A stretch of 27,239 bases of DNA from Phycisphaerae bacterium. GTDB taxonomy: Bacteria > Planctomycetota > Phycisphaerae > Phycisphaerales > SM1A02. Shown here piece after piece: positions 8,299 to 16,516 of the stretch. A model generated the notes under the pieces. That model was not told where the DNA came from. It did not search any database and was given only the letters and a program-made list of their open reading frames with translations. How positions within the stretch are numbered: position 1 is the first letter of the stretch; every line of letters begins with the position of its first letter. The stretch is from contig PKCT01000209.1 in assembly GCA_002862325.1 (NCBI GenBank), positions 1 to 27,239 of the forward strand, in the 5' to 3' direction. A program made the position numbers and the translations under genes.

Positions 8299-10977
8299 GC
8301 CCAGAGTTGTCCAGCCGATCTCGATGGGGACGGAGGCGTCGACGGCGGAGACCTTTCACGGCTTCTGGTCGGTTGGGGTGGTGATCAACCCGATCTCACA
8401 GGGGATGGTCGCGTCGACGGGGGAGATCTCGCGGAGATGCTGAGTTCCTGGGGCGAATGTCCATCGATCCCTCAGTGCGAGGGATACGGCGTCTCCTACG
8501 TGGCCGGGAAGGCCCGTCTCTACTCCCACGAATCGCTTGGAAGTCCGTGCTACATGTGCACCGGTCCGGGATTCAACGGGTGCACGACGAACTTCTACCG
8601 CGACGGAGAATTCTTCGTCATGGACGTGGATCTCGTGCCGGGTCAAAGCTACAGCCTCGGAATCCAGTGTGGCCCGAATATTGTCGTGGACGGCGTCGTG
8701 GGATCCGAAAGTTCGTGCTGGTTGAATCCGAGTTGCGGCGACGGAATCCGGAATGGAGAAGAAACGGGTATCGATTGCGGCGGATCGACCTGTCCGGCCT
8801 GTCCAAGCTGCGATGACGGCATCAGGAACGGCGATGAGGAGGATGTGGATTGTGGTGGCAGCGATTGCGTCGACTGCCAGTTGGCATGCAACGGAACACC
8901 GCGCCCCACCGCGGAGGTCATCGTGGCGGACGTGTCGACGCAGGGAGCCGCCGATGGACGCGTCGAATTCGTCTTCGATGATGCTCCGGGTCGATCGCTG
9001 ATCGAATTCAGTCTCGATGGTGGTGTGACCTATCCCCATGTCGTCGAGGACGACGAGGGGTTCTACGTCGTTTCGGGGATCGGACCCGGCGGCTACGAGG
9101 CGTGGGCCCGGTGGACGGGCGGCGACTGTCCTAATCTGCTCGCGTCGTTCGAGATCTACGACGGACCTCCGGCCCCGACCTGCTTCGACGGCGTTCGGAA
9201 TCAGGGAGAGCTCGGAGTCGATTGCGGAGGCCCCTGCGAGGCATGTCCGCCCGATCGATGCGGGAACATTCCACGAGTTCTGTATCCCTCGCCCGCGTTG
9301 CCGACCGCCGTGCTCGGTGCCGACGCCGGTCATGGATTCGCCATCGATCTCTCGCCCGATCTGTCGCTGGTCGAGATCCGTTACGGCGACGTGGTACAGA
9401 TCCAGTCGGGAGGTCGGCCGGACTTCGAATTCTTCTGTTCCTGCAATCAGATCGAATTCCACGGGGTCCTGGTCGACGGCCCGACCGACGTACCGGATGC
9501 GTGCGTCGATGCCGGCGACTACGACTACTTCGTTCGGTATCGCAAGCAGGGCAACACCACCGACGATCCGGGAGACGTCTACGTCTATTCGACCCTCTTC
9601 ACCACCGCCGGCGAACGCGTCGACCCGGACGATCGCCCGGTACTCGTCACCGGAGGTGCGAACTGGATGCGATTCAGGCATCCCCACGCCCAGGACGGCA
9701 TCACCGAGGCGGTGTTCGATGCGCAGCACAATGGCGACCTGCTTCGGAATCTGGATCGATTCTCGACCGTGTTCGTGGATGGTCCAGGCGGGCTCACCAT
9801 CAGTCCACGACTGACGCGTGGCAATGCGAATTCGCGACATCCCCACGGAGACGTGGACAACGCCGCGGTCGTCCGCATCGACTACATGGAAAAGGGCGAC
9901 GCCTCGCCACCGACCTATGCGATGAGCGCCGGCGAGTATGCGGGAAAGTGGGGTTGGGGAAATATCGTCACGTACGAGATCACGGCGGTCACGGGTGGTT
10001 CCGGTGCGCAGACGTACAACACCTTCCAGAACTACGTCATCGGACGCGGCCTCGACACCTTCGGCGATCCACGGAACGCCTCAGCCGGTCGGGCCACCAC
10101 GAACATGGTGCTTCCGGGTTTCGGCTCCCACAAGAAGATGGAGCATGATGCGATCTTCACGCAGCACATCATCACGCTCACCGAAGAGGACGACGTCGAC
10201 GACTTTCTGGAGGGCCATCACCTGTTCCACGGCGTCCGGCATCGATCGAACGGAAACGACCCCGGCCACATCCTGGGCGAGGTTCCGATCGGCGCGGCGT
10301 CGTGCGGGGACTGTCACTTCCGCGACGGTCGCGGAAGCGAGATCTTCCCGACGCCCCGGGGGCCGAGGGTGGCTCCGCCGGTCTTCGGCGCCGGACTGCT
10401 TCAGTGGATCGCCGGTCGCGAATCCGGACTTCGCTGGGACGGAGCGGTCCCCACGGTGCAGGATCAGACTCGGGGCGCGTTGCTGGAGGATCACGGCATC
10501 GATCCCGATCAGGTCGATCAGATCTCCGCGCGGGAGTTCGAGCAGCTCGTCAAGTACGTCGAGTTCCTCTCCGTCCCGGCTCGAAGTTACGCCGCGCACG
10601 ACGATCCGCAGGTTCAAAGAGGGTCGGTCGCGTTCATCGAGGCCGGTTGCGCGTCGTGCCACACCCCCACGCAGAAGACCTCGCCGGATGCACCGGCGAT
10701 GTTCAGGGACATCGTGCTGCGACCGTATACCGACATGAAGCTCCATCAGGTGACCGGACAGCCGATTCGTACGCCACCGTTGTGGGGGCTCGGACGCAAC
10801 ATCGATCTGCTGGAGAACAACGGTCGTCCCTTGCTGTTCATGCACGACGGGCGGGCGTCGAGCCTTCTGGAGGCGATCCAGTCGCATGGCGGCGAGGCGT
10901 CAGCTTCCCGAGCCGCGTTCCAATCGATGGATCCCGGGGATCGCGAGGCCGTGATCGCGTTCCTGCGCTCTCTCTGA
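8224..10977 (+). CDS. Secreted di-haem oxidoreductase (DUF1111-type) with N-terminal dockerin-like repeats
   Basis: The start ATG at 8224 has GGAGAG 7 bases upstream and gives 917 aa. A Sec signal peptide (cleavage near SHA|QS, residue 26) is followed at once by two EF-hand loops, DLDGDGGVDGGD (from 32) and DLTGDGRVDGGD (from 57), each with a dockerin-like Trp helix. Three Cys repeats of the form C-x-DG[IV]RN...DCGG...C start at about 171, 196 and 320. The middle region (about 335-640) is beta-rich and unrecognised. The last third matches the DUF1111 di-haem family related to bacterial peroxidases. It has two haem c sites, CGDCH (694-698, followed by FRDGRG) and CASCH (809-813), and the typical ending LLFMHDGRASSLLEAIQSHGG then REAVIAFLRSL. 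It should act in periplasm or outside; the substrate is unknown. The N-terminal placement of the dockerin pair is unusual. Confidence 0.88.
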   Translation: MQDRQRFAPRAMAVLALIMSCQVSHAQSCPADLDGDGGVDGGDLSRLLVGWGGDQPDLTGDGRVDGGDLAEMLSSWGECPSIPQCEGYGVSYVAGKARLYSHESLGSPCYMCTGPGFNGCTTNFYRDGEFFVMDVDLVPGQSYSLGIQCGPNIVVDGVVGSESSCWLNPSCGDGIRNGEETGIDCGGSTCPACPSCDDGIRNGDEEDVDCGGSDCVDCQLACNGTPRPTAEVIVADVSTQGAADGRVEFVFDDAPGRSLIEFSLDGGVTYPHVVEDDEGFYVVSGIGPGGYEAWARWTGGDCPNLLASFEIYDGPPAPTCFDGVRNQGELGVDCGGPCEACPPDRCGNIPRVLYPSPALPTAVLGADAGHGFAIDLSPDLSLVEIRYGDVVQIQSGGRPDFEFFCSCNQIEFHGVLVDGPTDVPDACVDAGDYDYFVRYRKQGNTTDDPGDVYVYSTLFTTAGERVDPDDRPVLVTGGANWMRFRHPHAQDGITEAVFDAQHNGDLLRNLDRFSTVFVDGPGGLTISPRLTRGNANSRHPHGDVDNAAVVRIDYMEKGDASPPTYAMSAGEYAGKWGWGNIVTYEITAVTGGSGAQTYNTFQNYVIGRGLDTFGDPRNASAGRATTNMVLPGFGSHKKMEHDAIFTQHIITLTEEDDVDDFLEGHHLFHGVRHRSNGNDPGHILGEVPIGAASCGDCHFRDGRGSEIFPTPRGPRVAPPVFGAGLLQWIAGRESGLRWDGAVPTVQDQTRGALLEDHGIDPDQVDQISAREFEQLVKYVEFLSVPARSYAAHDDPQVQRGSVAFIEAGCASCHTPTQKTSPDAPAMFRDIVLRPYTDMKLHQVTGQPIRTPPLWGLGRNIDLLENNGRPLLFMHDGRASSLLEAIQSHGGEASASRAAFQSMDPGDREAVIAFLRSL

Positions 10978-11035
10978 GCGGGTGGTGATTCGGTCATACG
11001 CGGACGCGGGACGTCGATCCGCGGCATCGATCGAT

Positions 11036-11070
11036 GCTCCGTGCTCGTGCCCTTGCAGGGTGCCCGGAGC
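11036..11070. terminator. Possible bidirectional hairpin between convergent genes
   Basis: GCTCCG (11036-11041) and CGGAGC (11065-11070) enclose a second stem, GTGCCCT/AGGGTGC with two wobble pairs. It sits directly beside the stop of the minus-strand gene and 60 bases after the oxidoreductase stop. There is no T tract, so termination is only suggested by position. Confidence 0.3.
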
Positions 11071-11071
11071 T

Positions 11072-12217
11072 TCAGCCGTCCCGGTCCGCGTCGCGGGCGT
11101 CTCGGGCGTATCGCCCGAGGCCGCTCCAGGTCGCGATGCGGGGAGGAATCTCCCCGACGAACAATGCCAAGGCGGCCTCCTGGATGGGGCGGTCCGCCGG
11201 CAGGACGGCTGCATGGAGTGCCGCCGCCGTCCGACCGTTTCCTTCGTGGATCAGTCTGAGCATCTCCTCCCAGAGACGCTTCATGTTCGGGGTGTAGGTC
11301 ACCGCCTCTTGAACCGTCGTGATCCGCGGCGGCCATGGCTGGTCCTGGAGACTTCGAATCATGGCGGCGAGCGTCTCGGTCGACGGCGTTGGCTGCCGCA
11401 TGAGATCGAAATCCAGCACCCAATCGCTTCCATCCCACTCGTAGACGGTGATCGCACGGGCGCTGATGCAGGCGCCGCACGCGTAGACGTACTTGTACCG
11501 ATCGATGTCGCGTCGCTCGATCAGACCATCGCCGTCGCGGTCGCGGAAGGTGGTGCCACGGTAGCCATCGACTTTCCAGACAAGCTCGGCTTTCCCGGTC
11601 GGGTGGAGGCGGTGGCAGCTGTAATTTTGGTGACCTCCGCTGCCGCCGCAGTCCCGGCTGAACAGGACGTCGGGAAGTCCGTCGCCATCGAGATCCTCGG
11701 GTGCCTCGAGATCGACCTGGATCATGCCGTGCGAGCACCCCCAGCAGGTCCATTCGACCCGTACCTCGCCGCTGGCATCGCGGAGTTCGAGGGCGAAGGG
11801 AAATCCGGGCTCGAAGTGGCTTCGGTACTTGAGCTCCACCAGCGCATGCCCGGTCGAATAGCGGTGGAGCACCTTGGTGCTGTATCGAGGTAGTGGAGGC
11901 GTCCAGTTCCGCACCTCGCACCAGCGATACGCCTTGTACGCGGGCCAGGAGAGCAGCGTCGCCCAGAGCAGTCCGATCAGGAGGAGGGTCGAGGTGGGCG
12001 GAAGACGCCATACGCTCGTGGACGGTGTGATGCCGCATTCGGTGCAGCGGTCGCTCGTCGCATGCGTTCGGTCGTAGCCGCAGCGCGTGCACCGCCGTTT
12101 CGGAAAGATGCACCGGGCGCGGACAATCAGCAGCATCGTGCCGATTCCGGCGAGCGTCGTGAGCCCGATGGCGACGCCCACCTTCGGTGTCAGGGTCGGG
12201 AGATAGGCGTCAATCAC
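11072..12217 (-). CDS. Zinc-ribbon membrane protein with FG-GAP/EF-hand-like segments
   Basis: This 381-aa protein starts at GTG 12217, with GAGG a few bases upstream. A first membrane segment lies at about 12-33. A zinc ribbon follows, CTRCGYD (Cys43, Cys46) and CTECG (Cys58, Cys61), a module common in planctomycete membrane proteins. A second membrane segment lies at about 76-94. The large C-terminal domain contains two calcium-loop-like stretches, DLDGDGLPDVLF (from 175) and DRDGDGLIE (from 226), as in FG-GAP-type repeats. Several extra cysteines (CWGC, then CGACIS) could form disulfides outside. Function is unknown; a surface or sensory role is only a guess. It is convergent with the oxidoreductase gene and stands alone. 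Confidence 0.8.
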   Translation of the reverse strand: MIDAYLPTLTPKVGVAIGLTTLAGIGTMLLIVRARCIFPKRRCTRCGYDRTHATSDRCTECGITPSTSVWRLPPTSTLLLIGLLWATLLSWPAYKAYRWCEVRNWTPPLPRYSTKVLHRYSTGHALVELKYRSHFEPGFPFALELRDASGEVRVEWTCWGCSHGMIQVDLEAPEDLDGDGLPDVLFSRDCGGSGGHQNYSCHRLHPTGKAELVWKVDGYRGTTFRDRDGDGLIERRDIDRYKYVYACGACISARAITVYEWDGSDWVLDFDLMRQPTPSTETLAAMIRSLQDQPWPPRITTVQEAVTYTPNMKRLWEEMLRLIHEGNGRTAAALHAAVLPADRPIQEAALALFVGEIPPRIATWSGLGRYARDARDADRDG

Positions 12218-12283
12218 GAGGGCCTCTTCGCCTCCCTAACGCTCAGACGTCGATGCGGACGGCTCCCGTCCGAGCCGGGCGAC

Positions 12284-12309
12284 GATCCGCGTCCATTCGA
12301 CGCGGGATC
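12284..12309 (-). terminator. Hairpin downstream of tmRNA
   Basis: On the minus strand GATCCCGCGTC and GACGCGGATC pair (one bulged C) around a short loop, beginning 13 bases after the mature tmRNA 3' end. A run of five T residues lies before the hairpin rather than after it. It may be a terminator or a 3' processing barrier. Confidence 0.4.
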
Positions 12310-12321
12310 GATCATGAAAAA

Positions 12322-12669
12322 TGGAGCCGGGGGGATTCGAACCCCCGTGCCAAGACGTGCTGGACGTCGCCTCTACGCGTGTAGTCCACCCTTGATCTCG
12401 TCCCCGACCCGGAGGGCGAACGGCCCAAGCCGGGGACAAGGCATACGAAGTTCTCGATCCGCCGAGGCATGCCAGCCCATTAGATCCAGCCCGATGGTCA
12501 GTGGAACCCCGCCTCATCGGGCGTCGGGCGAGGTTCCATCGCGGCGATCAGGCCGCGAGAGCGTACTGCGGGTTGGCAGTTATAAAGTTTGCATCCTTTT
12601 TACGTGGCATGGATGCTCCACGACGCGCCACGACGAACAGTCATCGTCCGGTCGATACCAGTCGGCCCC
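12322..12669 (-). ncRNA. ssrA: Transfer-messenger RNA (tmRNA)
   Basis: This is a single-piece tmRNA of 348 bases that rescues stalled ribosomes. The 5' end reads GGGGCCGACTGGTATCGACC, the usual tmRNA opening, and pairs with GGCTCC near the 3' end to form the acceptor stem (one G-U). The 3' end has a tRNA-like T arm, CGGGGGTTCGAATCCCCC, and then a discriminator A. The terminal CCA is not fully encoded, since TTT follows. The internal reading frame encodes ANFITANPQYALAA and a TGA, matching the (Y)ALAA ending of known tags. Helix and pseudoknot segments such as GGGACGAGATCAAGGGTGGA lie between. The gene is divergent from the phosphatase gene. A possible -10 (TAGGAT) is at 12691-12696, which would leave a short 5' extension for RNase P. 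Confidence 0.97.
12548..12592 (-). CDS. tmRNA proteolysis tag reading frame
   Basis: This is the messenger part of the tmRNA. Translation resumes at GCA (12592-12590) and gives ANFITANPQYALAA, then TGA. The last residues, YALAA, are the conserved recognition end for ClpXP-type proteases and the SspB-independent core. The 14-residue length is within the known range. It has no start codon of its own because it is entered by trans-translation. Confidence 0.95.
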   Translation of the reverse strand, partial: ANFITANPQYALAA

Positions 12670-12715
12670 GATTGTGAAAGAGCAGACCGCATCCTACCCG
12701 ACCGATCCGCGACGG

Positions 12716-12739
12716 CCACCGGGCCGGGCTTGTCGGTGG
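12716..12739. promoter_or_regulatory. Dyad between divergent tmRNA and phosphatase genes
   Basis: CCACCG (12716-12721) and CGGTGG (12734-12739) form a 6-bp inverted repeat with a 12-base gap, 26 bases before the phosphatase start. It could be an operator or 5' hairpin. The phosphatase start has no clear Shine-Dalgarno sequence. Chance occurrence in GC-rich DNA is possible. Confidence 0.2.
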
Positions 12740-12764
12740 GCGTTTTCCCGGCGACACTGTCCGC

Positions 12765-13244
12765 ATGAGCCGAAAACCCACCAGAATCCTCTTCGTCTGC
12801 ATGGGGAACATCTGCCGGTCCCCTGCGGCGGAGGCGGTCTTTCTCCATCGCCTCGATCAGGCGGGGCTCGCCCAGCACTTCACGATCGACAGTGCCGGCA
12901 CCGGCGGCTGGCATGCCGGCGGACCGGCCGATCCGCGGAGCCGGGCGGAGGGCGCTCGGCGAGGATTCGATCTCAGCACGCCCGCACGGCAGGTCGAGGC
13001 GGAGGATTTCGATCGGTTCGACCTCCTGATCTGCATGGACCTCGAGAACGCCGCGGTGCTGGTCGACCGTGGCGCGCCCGACGAGAAGGTCAGACTGCTC
13101 CTGGAGTGGCACCCCGACGAGGCGGTCCAGGAGGTTCCGGATCCCTACTACGGCGGCGGGGACGGTTTCATCCACATGTACGATCTGATCGAGGCGGGAT
13201 GCGACGGGTTGCTCGAGGACCTTCTCAAGGCGGATGGAGTATGA
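12765..13244 (+). CDS. Low-molecular-weight phosphatase (LMW-PTP family)
   Basis: This 159-aa cytosolic phosphatase is of usual family length. The N-terminal P-loop VCMGNICRS contains the nucleophile Cys12 and Arg18. The general acid is Asp126 in DPYYG. Family members hydrolyse phosphotyrosine. Some also dephosphorylate ribulosamine 5-phosphates on proteins, and linkage to the kinase immediately downstream favours that role here. Its stop overlaps the start of the kinase gene (ATGA), implying coupled translation. The start ATG lacks a visible Shine-Dalgarno sequence, but the catalytic loop is close to the N-terminus, as in homologues, so the start is firm. Confidence 0.93.
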   Translation: MSRKPTRILFVCMGNICRSPAAEAVFLHRLDQAGLAQHFTIDSAGTGGWHAGGPADPRSRAEGARRGFDLSTPARQVEAEDFDRFDLLICMDLENAAVLVDRGAPDEKVRLLLEWHPDEAVQEVPDPYYGGGDGFIHMYDLIEAGCDGLLEDLLKADGV

Positions 13245-14200
13245 AGGATGTGGGCGGTCGATCTTCGATCGGTCTTATGCTTGGTGAGGTGGGCATTCAC
13301 TCGGGCGTGGTCGAGTCCACGGCCTGCGGAGGAGGGTGCAGCGCAGAAGTACGTCGACTTCGGCTGGCCGATGACCGAACGATCATCGTCAAGATCTCTG
13401 CGCGGGCGGATCCAGGATCCAGACACCTCGAATCCCGGGCCCACGAGGAAGCGGCAGGTCTGGCTGCGATCGCTGCAAGCAGGACTGTCCAGGTACCGGA
13501 CGTCATCGGCATAGCGGCTTCGGGAGACCAGGTGATGTTGGTGCTTGAGGACCTCGGCGAATCGATTCGTCCTTCGCAGTCGGAATGGATCGATTTCGGA
13601 AGCCGTCTGGCGGATCTCCATGCCTGGGGCAAGCAGGAGCGATTCGGCCACGAACACGACAATCACCTCGGAAGCACGGTCCAGGACAATTCGCCGGCGT
13701 GCGACGCATCGGGTTGGCCAGGCTTTCTGTCATTGCGACGTCTTGGTCCGATGAGATGGAGACTCGATGAAGCCGGTCTCCTGGATTCCATCGACCGGGA
13801 ACTCTTCGAGCGACTCGACCGGAATCTCGCCTCCATCCTTCCCAGTGGAATCCGACCGGCCCTCCTGCATGGAGATCTCTGGTCGGGGAATGTGATCGCC
13901 ACGGGGAGCCGGGGGATCATGGTGATAGATCCGGCGGTGTTCCATGGCGATCCACTTTTCGAGCTGGGCATGATGCGCCTCTTCGGAGGATTCCCCTCTG
14001 CGTGCGAATCCGCCTACCTCGATCGTCTGGCCGAGATCGAAGGCCCCGACGTCCTCGACGCCTCGGAGGCGAGAATCGAACTTGGTCGGCTGCATCACCT
14101 GATGAACCATTGGTTGCTCTTCGGTCCCAGTTACGGTCATGCGGCACGGCGGGTGGCGTCGGGCCTGCTTTCGCTGGTCGCGAGGGGTGGAGGCGTCTGA
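13241..14200 (+). CDS. Fructosamine/ribulosamine 3-kinase family protein
   Basis: This 319-aa protein belongs to the fructosamine-3-kinase/aminoglycoside-phosphotransferase fold. The catalytic loop is HGDLWSGN (210-217), followed by the metal-binding Asp in IMVIDPAVFHGDP. The N-lobe has VESTACGGGCSAEV and an ATP-binding Lys in TIIVKISA. FN3K-family enzymes phosphorylate sugar adducts on protein lysines, which then fall off, repairing glycated proteins; many bacterial members prefer ribulosamine or erythrulosamine. The ATG at 13241 is preceded by GGAG and overlaps the phosphatase stop. The end of the gene overlaps the methyltransferase start (TGATG). Specificity cannot be read from sequence. 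Confidence 0.88.
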   Translation: MKDVGGRSSIGLMLGEVGIHSGVVESTACGGGCSAEVRRLRLADDRTIIVKISARADPGSRHLESRAHEEAAGLAAIAASRTVQVPDVIGIAASGDQVMLVLEDLGESIRPSQSEWIDFGSRLADLHAWGKQERFGHEHDNHLGSTVQDNSPACDASGWPGFLSLRRLGPMRWRLDEAGLLDSIDRELFERLDRNLASILPSGIRPALLHGDLWSGNVIATGSRGIMVIDPAVFHGDPLFELGMMRLFGGFPSACESAYLDRLAEIEGPDVLDASEARIELGRLHHLMNHWLLFGPSYGHAARRVASGLLSLVARGGGV

Positions 14201-15102
14201 TGCGGCATGATCGTCCGAGCGACACCGCACGTTTCGTCCTCAACGGGATCCACTGGGTCTCCCAGCATCCTCGCCTTGGATCCGAGGTCCCGCGCGATCT
14301 CGCCCGCTACACGGACGAGATGGTCCGTTGCGTCGAATGGGGCGGAAAGGCCAAGGTGTCCTGGATCGATCGTCGCATCAGTCGCCTCAAGGCGGGTCTC
14401 ATGCAGGCGGTCTCGATTCCGGGCATCTACCTGTATCAGGTCATGCGGAAGCGATACATCGAATCGGTGGCACGATCCCATGTCCTACCGAATGTTTCGC
14501 AGCTCATCGTCCTCGGTGCCGGATTCGACACGCTGAGCCTCCGAATCGGAAGCAGTCGTGTGGGGATGACCGTGATCGAAGTCGATCACCCTGCGAGCCG
14601 TGCCGCCAAGTTGGAGGCCATCGGTCGATTCAACTTCTCGACCGGTCCATGCGTCTTTGTGGATTCTGACATCGATCGCGACGGGATCGCGGAGTCGCTC
14701 GCACGCTGTCCGGAGTACGACCCGAACGCTCCGACGCTTTTCGTGGCCGAAGGGCTCACGATGTATCTGCAGGAGTCCCGCGTGCGGGATCTGTTCGAGT
14801 TCGTGTCCGGCGGATCTTCCGAATCGAGGATCCTCTTCACCTACATGGAGGAAGGGCCGGACGGGAGCTGGGATTTCCGAGAGCAGGGCGCGCTCGCGAC
14901 GCGGTGGCTGGCGTTCAAGAATGAATGCTTCACCTGGGGGGCGAAAAGGCAGGCGATCGCGGGTATTCTCGCTCAGTGCGGTCTCGATCTCGTCGAGGAA
15001 CGCACCGCCGAGGATCTCCGGTCGGACCTTCTCTCTCCGGAGAACCGTGACGTGAGAATCGCCCACGGCGAAAACACCGTACTGGCCCGCCCGGCGGGAT
15101 GA
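14200..15102 (+). CDS. Class I SAM-dependent methyltransferase, LCM family
   Basis: This 300-aa protein resembles the leucine carboxyl methyltransferase/O-methyltransferase (LCM) family. The SAM site is LIVLGAGFDTLSLRI (Gly-rich loop 106-111), followed by the acidic motif VIEVDHP. LFVAEGLTMYLQESRVRDLF is the conserved post-motif region of the family, and FTYMEEG also fits. The ATG at 14200 overlaps the kinase stop (TGATG) and GGAGG lies 5-9 bases upstream, so translation is coupled. Bacterial LCM proteins methylate small molecules or carboxyl groups; the substrate here is unknown. Its position suggests a role linked to the sugar-adduct repair enzymes before it. Confidence 0.87.
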   Translation: MRHDRPSDTARFVLNGIHWVSQHPRLGSEVPRDLARYTDEMVRCVEWGGKAKVSWIDRRISRLKAGLMQAVSIPGIYLYQVMRKRYIESVARSHVLPNVSQLIVLGAGFDTLSLRIGSSRVGMTVIEVDHPASRAAKLEAIGRFNFSTGPCVFVDSDIDRDGIAESLARCPEYDPNAPTLFVAEGLTMYLQESRVRDLFEFVSGGSSESRILFTYMEEGPDGSWDFREQGALATRWLAFKNECFTWGAKRQAIAGILAQCGLDLVEERTAEDLRSDLLSPENRDVRIAHGENTVLARPAG

Positions 15103-15130
15103 TGCGGGCATCACCAAAGGGATCTTCTCC

Positions 15131-16510
15131 ATGCCGATCGTCAACGACGCCCAATCCCGCCTGAATCGCACGTCGGTCAAATCGATCCTCACGCCACGAA
15201 CCGAGGACGACGTGAGGCAGGCGATCCTCGCCGCTGGTCGGAGTGGGGATTCGATTTCGGTCGCAGGCGGTCGCCATTCGATGGGGGGTCAGCAGTTCGG
15301 GACCGATACCGTCCACCTCGACATGCGGGGCATGGCGGGGATCGTCGACTTCGATCGCGAGCGGGGGCTGATCGAGGTCGAGAGTGGAATCATGTGGCCG
15401 GAACTGATCGGACACCTCCACGAAAATCAGACCGGGAGCGGTACGGTCTGGTCGGTCCGACAGAAGCAGACGGGGATCGACCGGGTTTCGGTCGGCGGCT
15501 CGCTGTCGTCGAACATCCACGGTCGTGGATTGCAGTTTCCTCCCTTCGTCTCGGACATCGAAAGCTTTCGCATGCTCGACGCCGAGGGGCGATCGGTCCG
15601 CTGCAGTCGTAATGAGAACCAGGAACTCTTCGCCCTCGCGATCGGAGGCTACGGTCTCTTCGGCGTCGTGACGCACGTGACGCTTCGACTGGTGCCTCGA
15701 TGCGTGGTCAAGAGGATGGTCGAAGTCATCGCCGTGCGCAACCTGATGCCCAGGGTCGACGCCGCGATCGACGATGGATTCATATTCGGCGACTGTCAGT
15801 ATTCGATCGATCTCCACGGCGACGAGGAGTTCCACCCCGGCGTGTTCTCCTGCTACCGGCCGGTCTCCGACGACACTCCGGTGGTGGAGGCGACACGCAA
15901 GATGTCCCCGTCCGACTGGGCCGATCTCTATCGTCTCGCCCGAACCGACAAGGAAAAGGCGTTCGCCAAGTACGAGCAGTTCTATCTGGGGACCTCGGGT
16001 CAGGTGTACTGGTCCGACGCTCATCAGCTCTCGAACGTGTTTGAGGGCTACGACGCGGTCGTCTCGGCCGACCAGGGTACGGAGATGATCACCGAGGTGT
16101 ACGTGGATCGCGAATCGTTGATTCCACTCCTCACCGCGGTGCGTCGGGACTTCGTCGAGCACGGCGTGGACATGACCTACGGCACCATTCGATTCATCGA
16201 ACCGGACGTGGAGACCTTCCTGCCCTGGGCGGTTGAGAGATCCGTGTGCATCGTGTGCAATCTGCACGTGACCCACACGCCGGAGGGCATCGAGAAGGCC
16301 AAAGGGGACTTCCGTCGGATCATCGACCGGGTCATCGAGCACGGCGGGCGCTTCTACCTCACCTACCATCCCTGGGCGACTCGTGAGCAGGTGGAGGCGT
16401 GCTATCCCCGATTCCCCGAGTTTCTCGCCGCCAAGCTCGAGTACGACCCGGAACGTCGCTTCCAGAGCGACTGGTACCGCCACTACGCGGGGCTCTTCGC
16501 CGACGCCTGA
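15131..16510 (+). CDS. FAD-dependent oxidoreductase (VAO/FAD_binding_4 family)
   Basis: This 459-aa enzyme has the PCMH-type FAD domain in its first 190 residues. The motif VAGGRHSMGGQQ (44-55) places His49 where related sugar-alcohol and aldonolactone oxidases carry a covalently bound FAD. VGGSLSSNIHGRG (121-133) binds the FAD pyrophosphate, and GGYGLFGVVTHVTLRL follows. The substrate domain has no family-specific motif I recognise. The C-terminus (RFQSDWYRHY) is typical of the group. AAAGGGA is about 9 bases upstream, and the gene starts 28 bases after the methyltransferase, so it probably shares that operon. Substrates in the family are sugars, sugar acids or lactones. The gene is convergent with serC, only 6 bases away. 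Confidence 0.87.
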   Translation: MPIVNDAQSRLNRTSVKSILTPRTEDDVRQAILAAGRSGDSISVAGGRHSMGGQQFGTDTVHLDMRGMAGIVDFDRERGLIEVESGIMWPELIGHLHENQTGSGTVWSVRQKQTGIDRVSVGGSLSSNIHGRGLQFPPFVSDIESFRMLDAEGRSVRCSRNENQELFALAIGGYGLFGVVTHVTLRLVPRCVVKRMVEVIAVRNLMPRVDAAIDDGFIFGDCQYSIDLHGDEEFHPGVFSCYRPVSDDTPVVEATRKMSPSDWADLYRLARTDKEKAFAKYEQFYLGTSGQVYWSDAHQLSNVFEGYDAVVSADQGTEMITEVYVDRESLIPLLTAVRRDFVEHGVDMTYGTIRFIEPDVETFLPWAVERSVCIVCNLHVTHTPEGIEKAKGDFRRIIDRVIEHGGRFYLTYHPWATREQVEACYPRFPEFLAAKLEYDPERRFQSDWYRHYAGLFADA

Positions 16511-16516
16511 CCGGAC

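Noticed and set aside
12322..12365. tRNA-like T arm suggesting a tRNA gene
   Set aside because: It is the 3' domain of the tmRNA; no anticodon arm is adjacent and the acceptor partner lies about 340 bases away.
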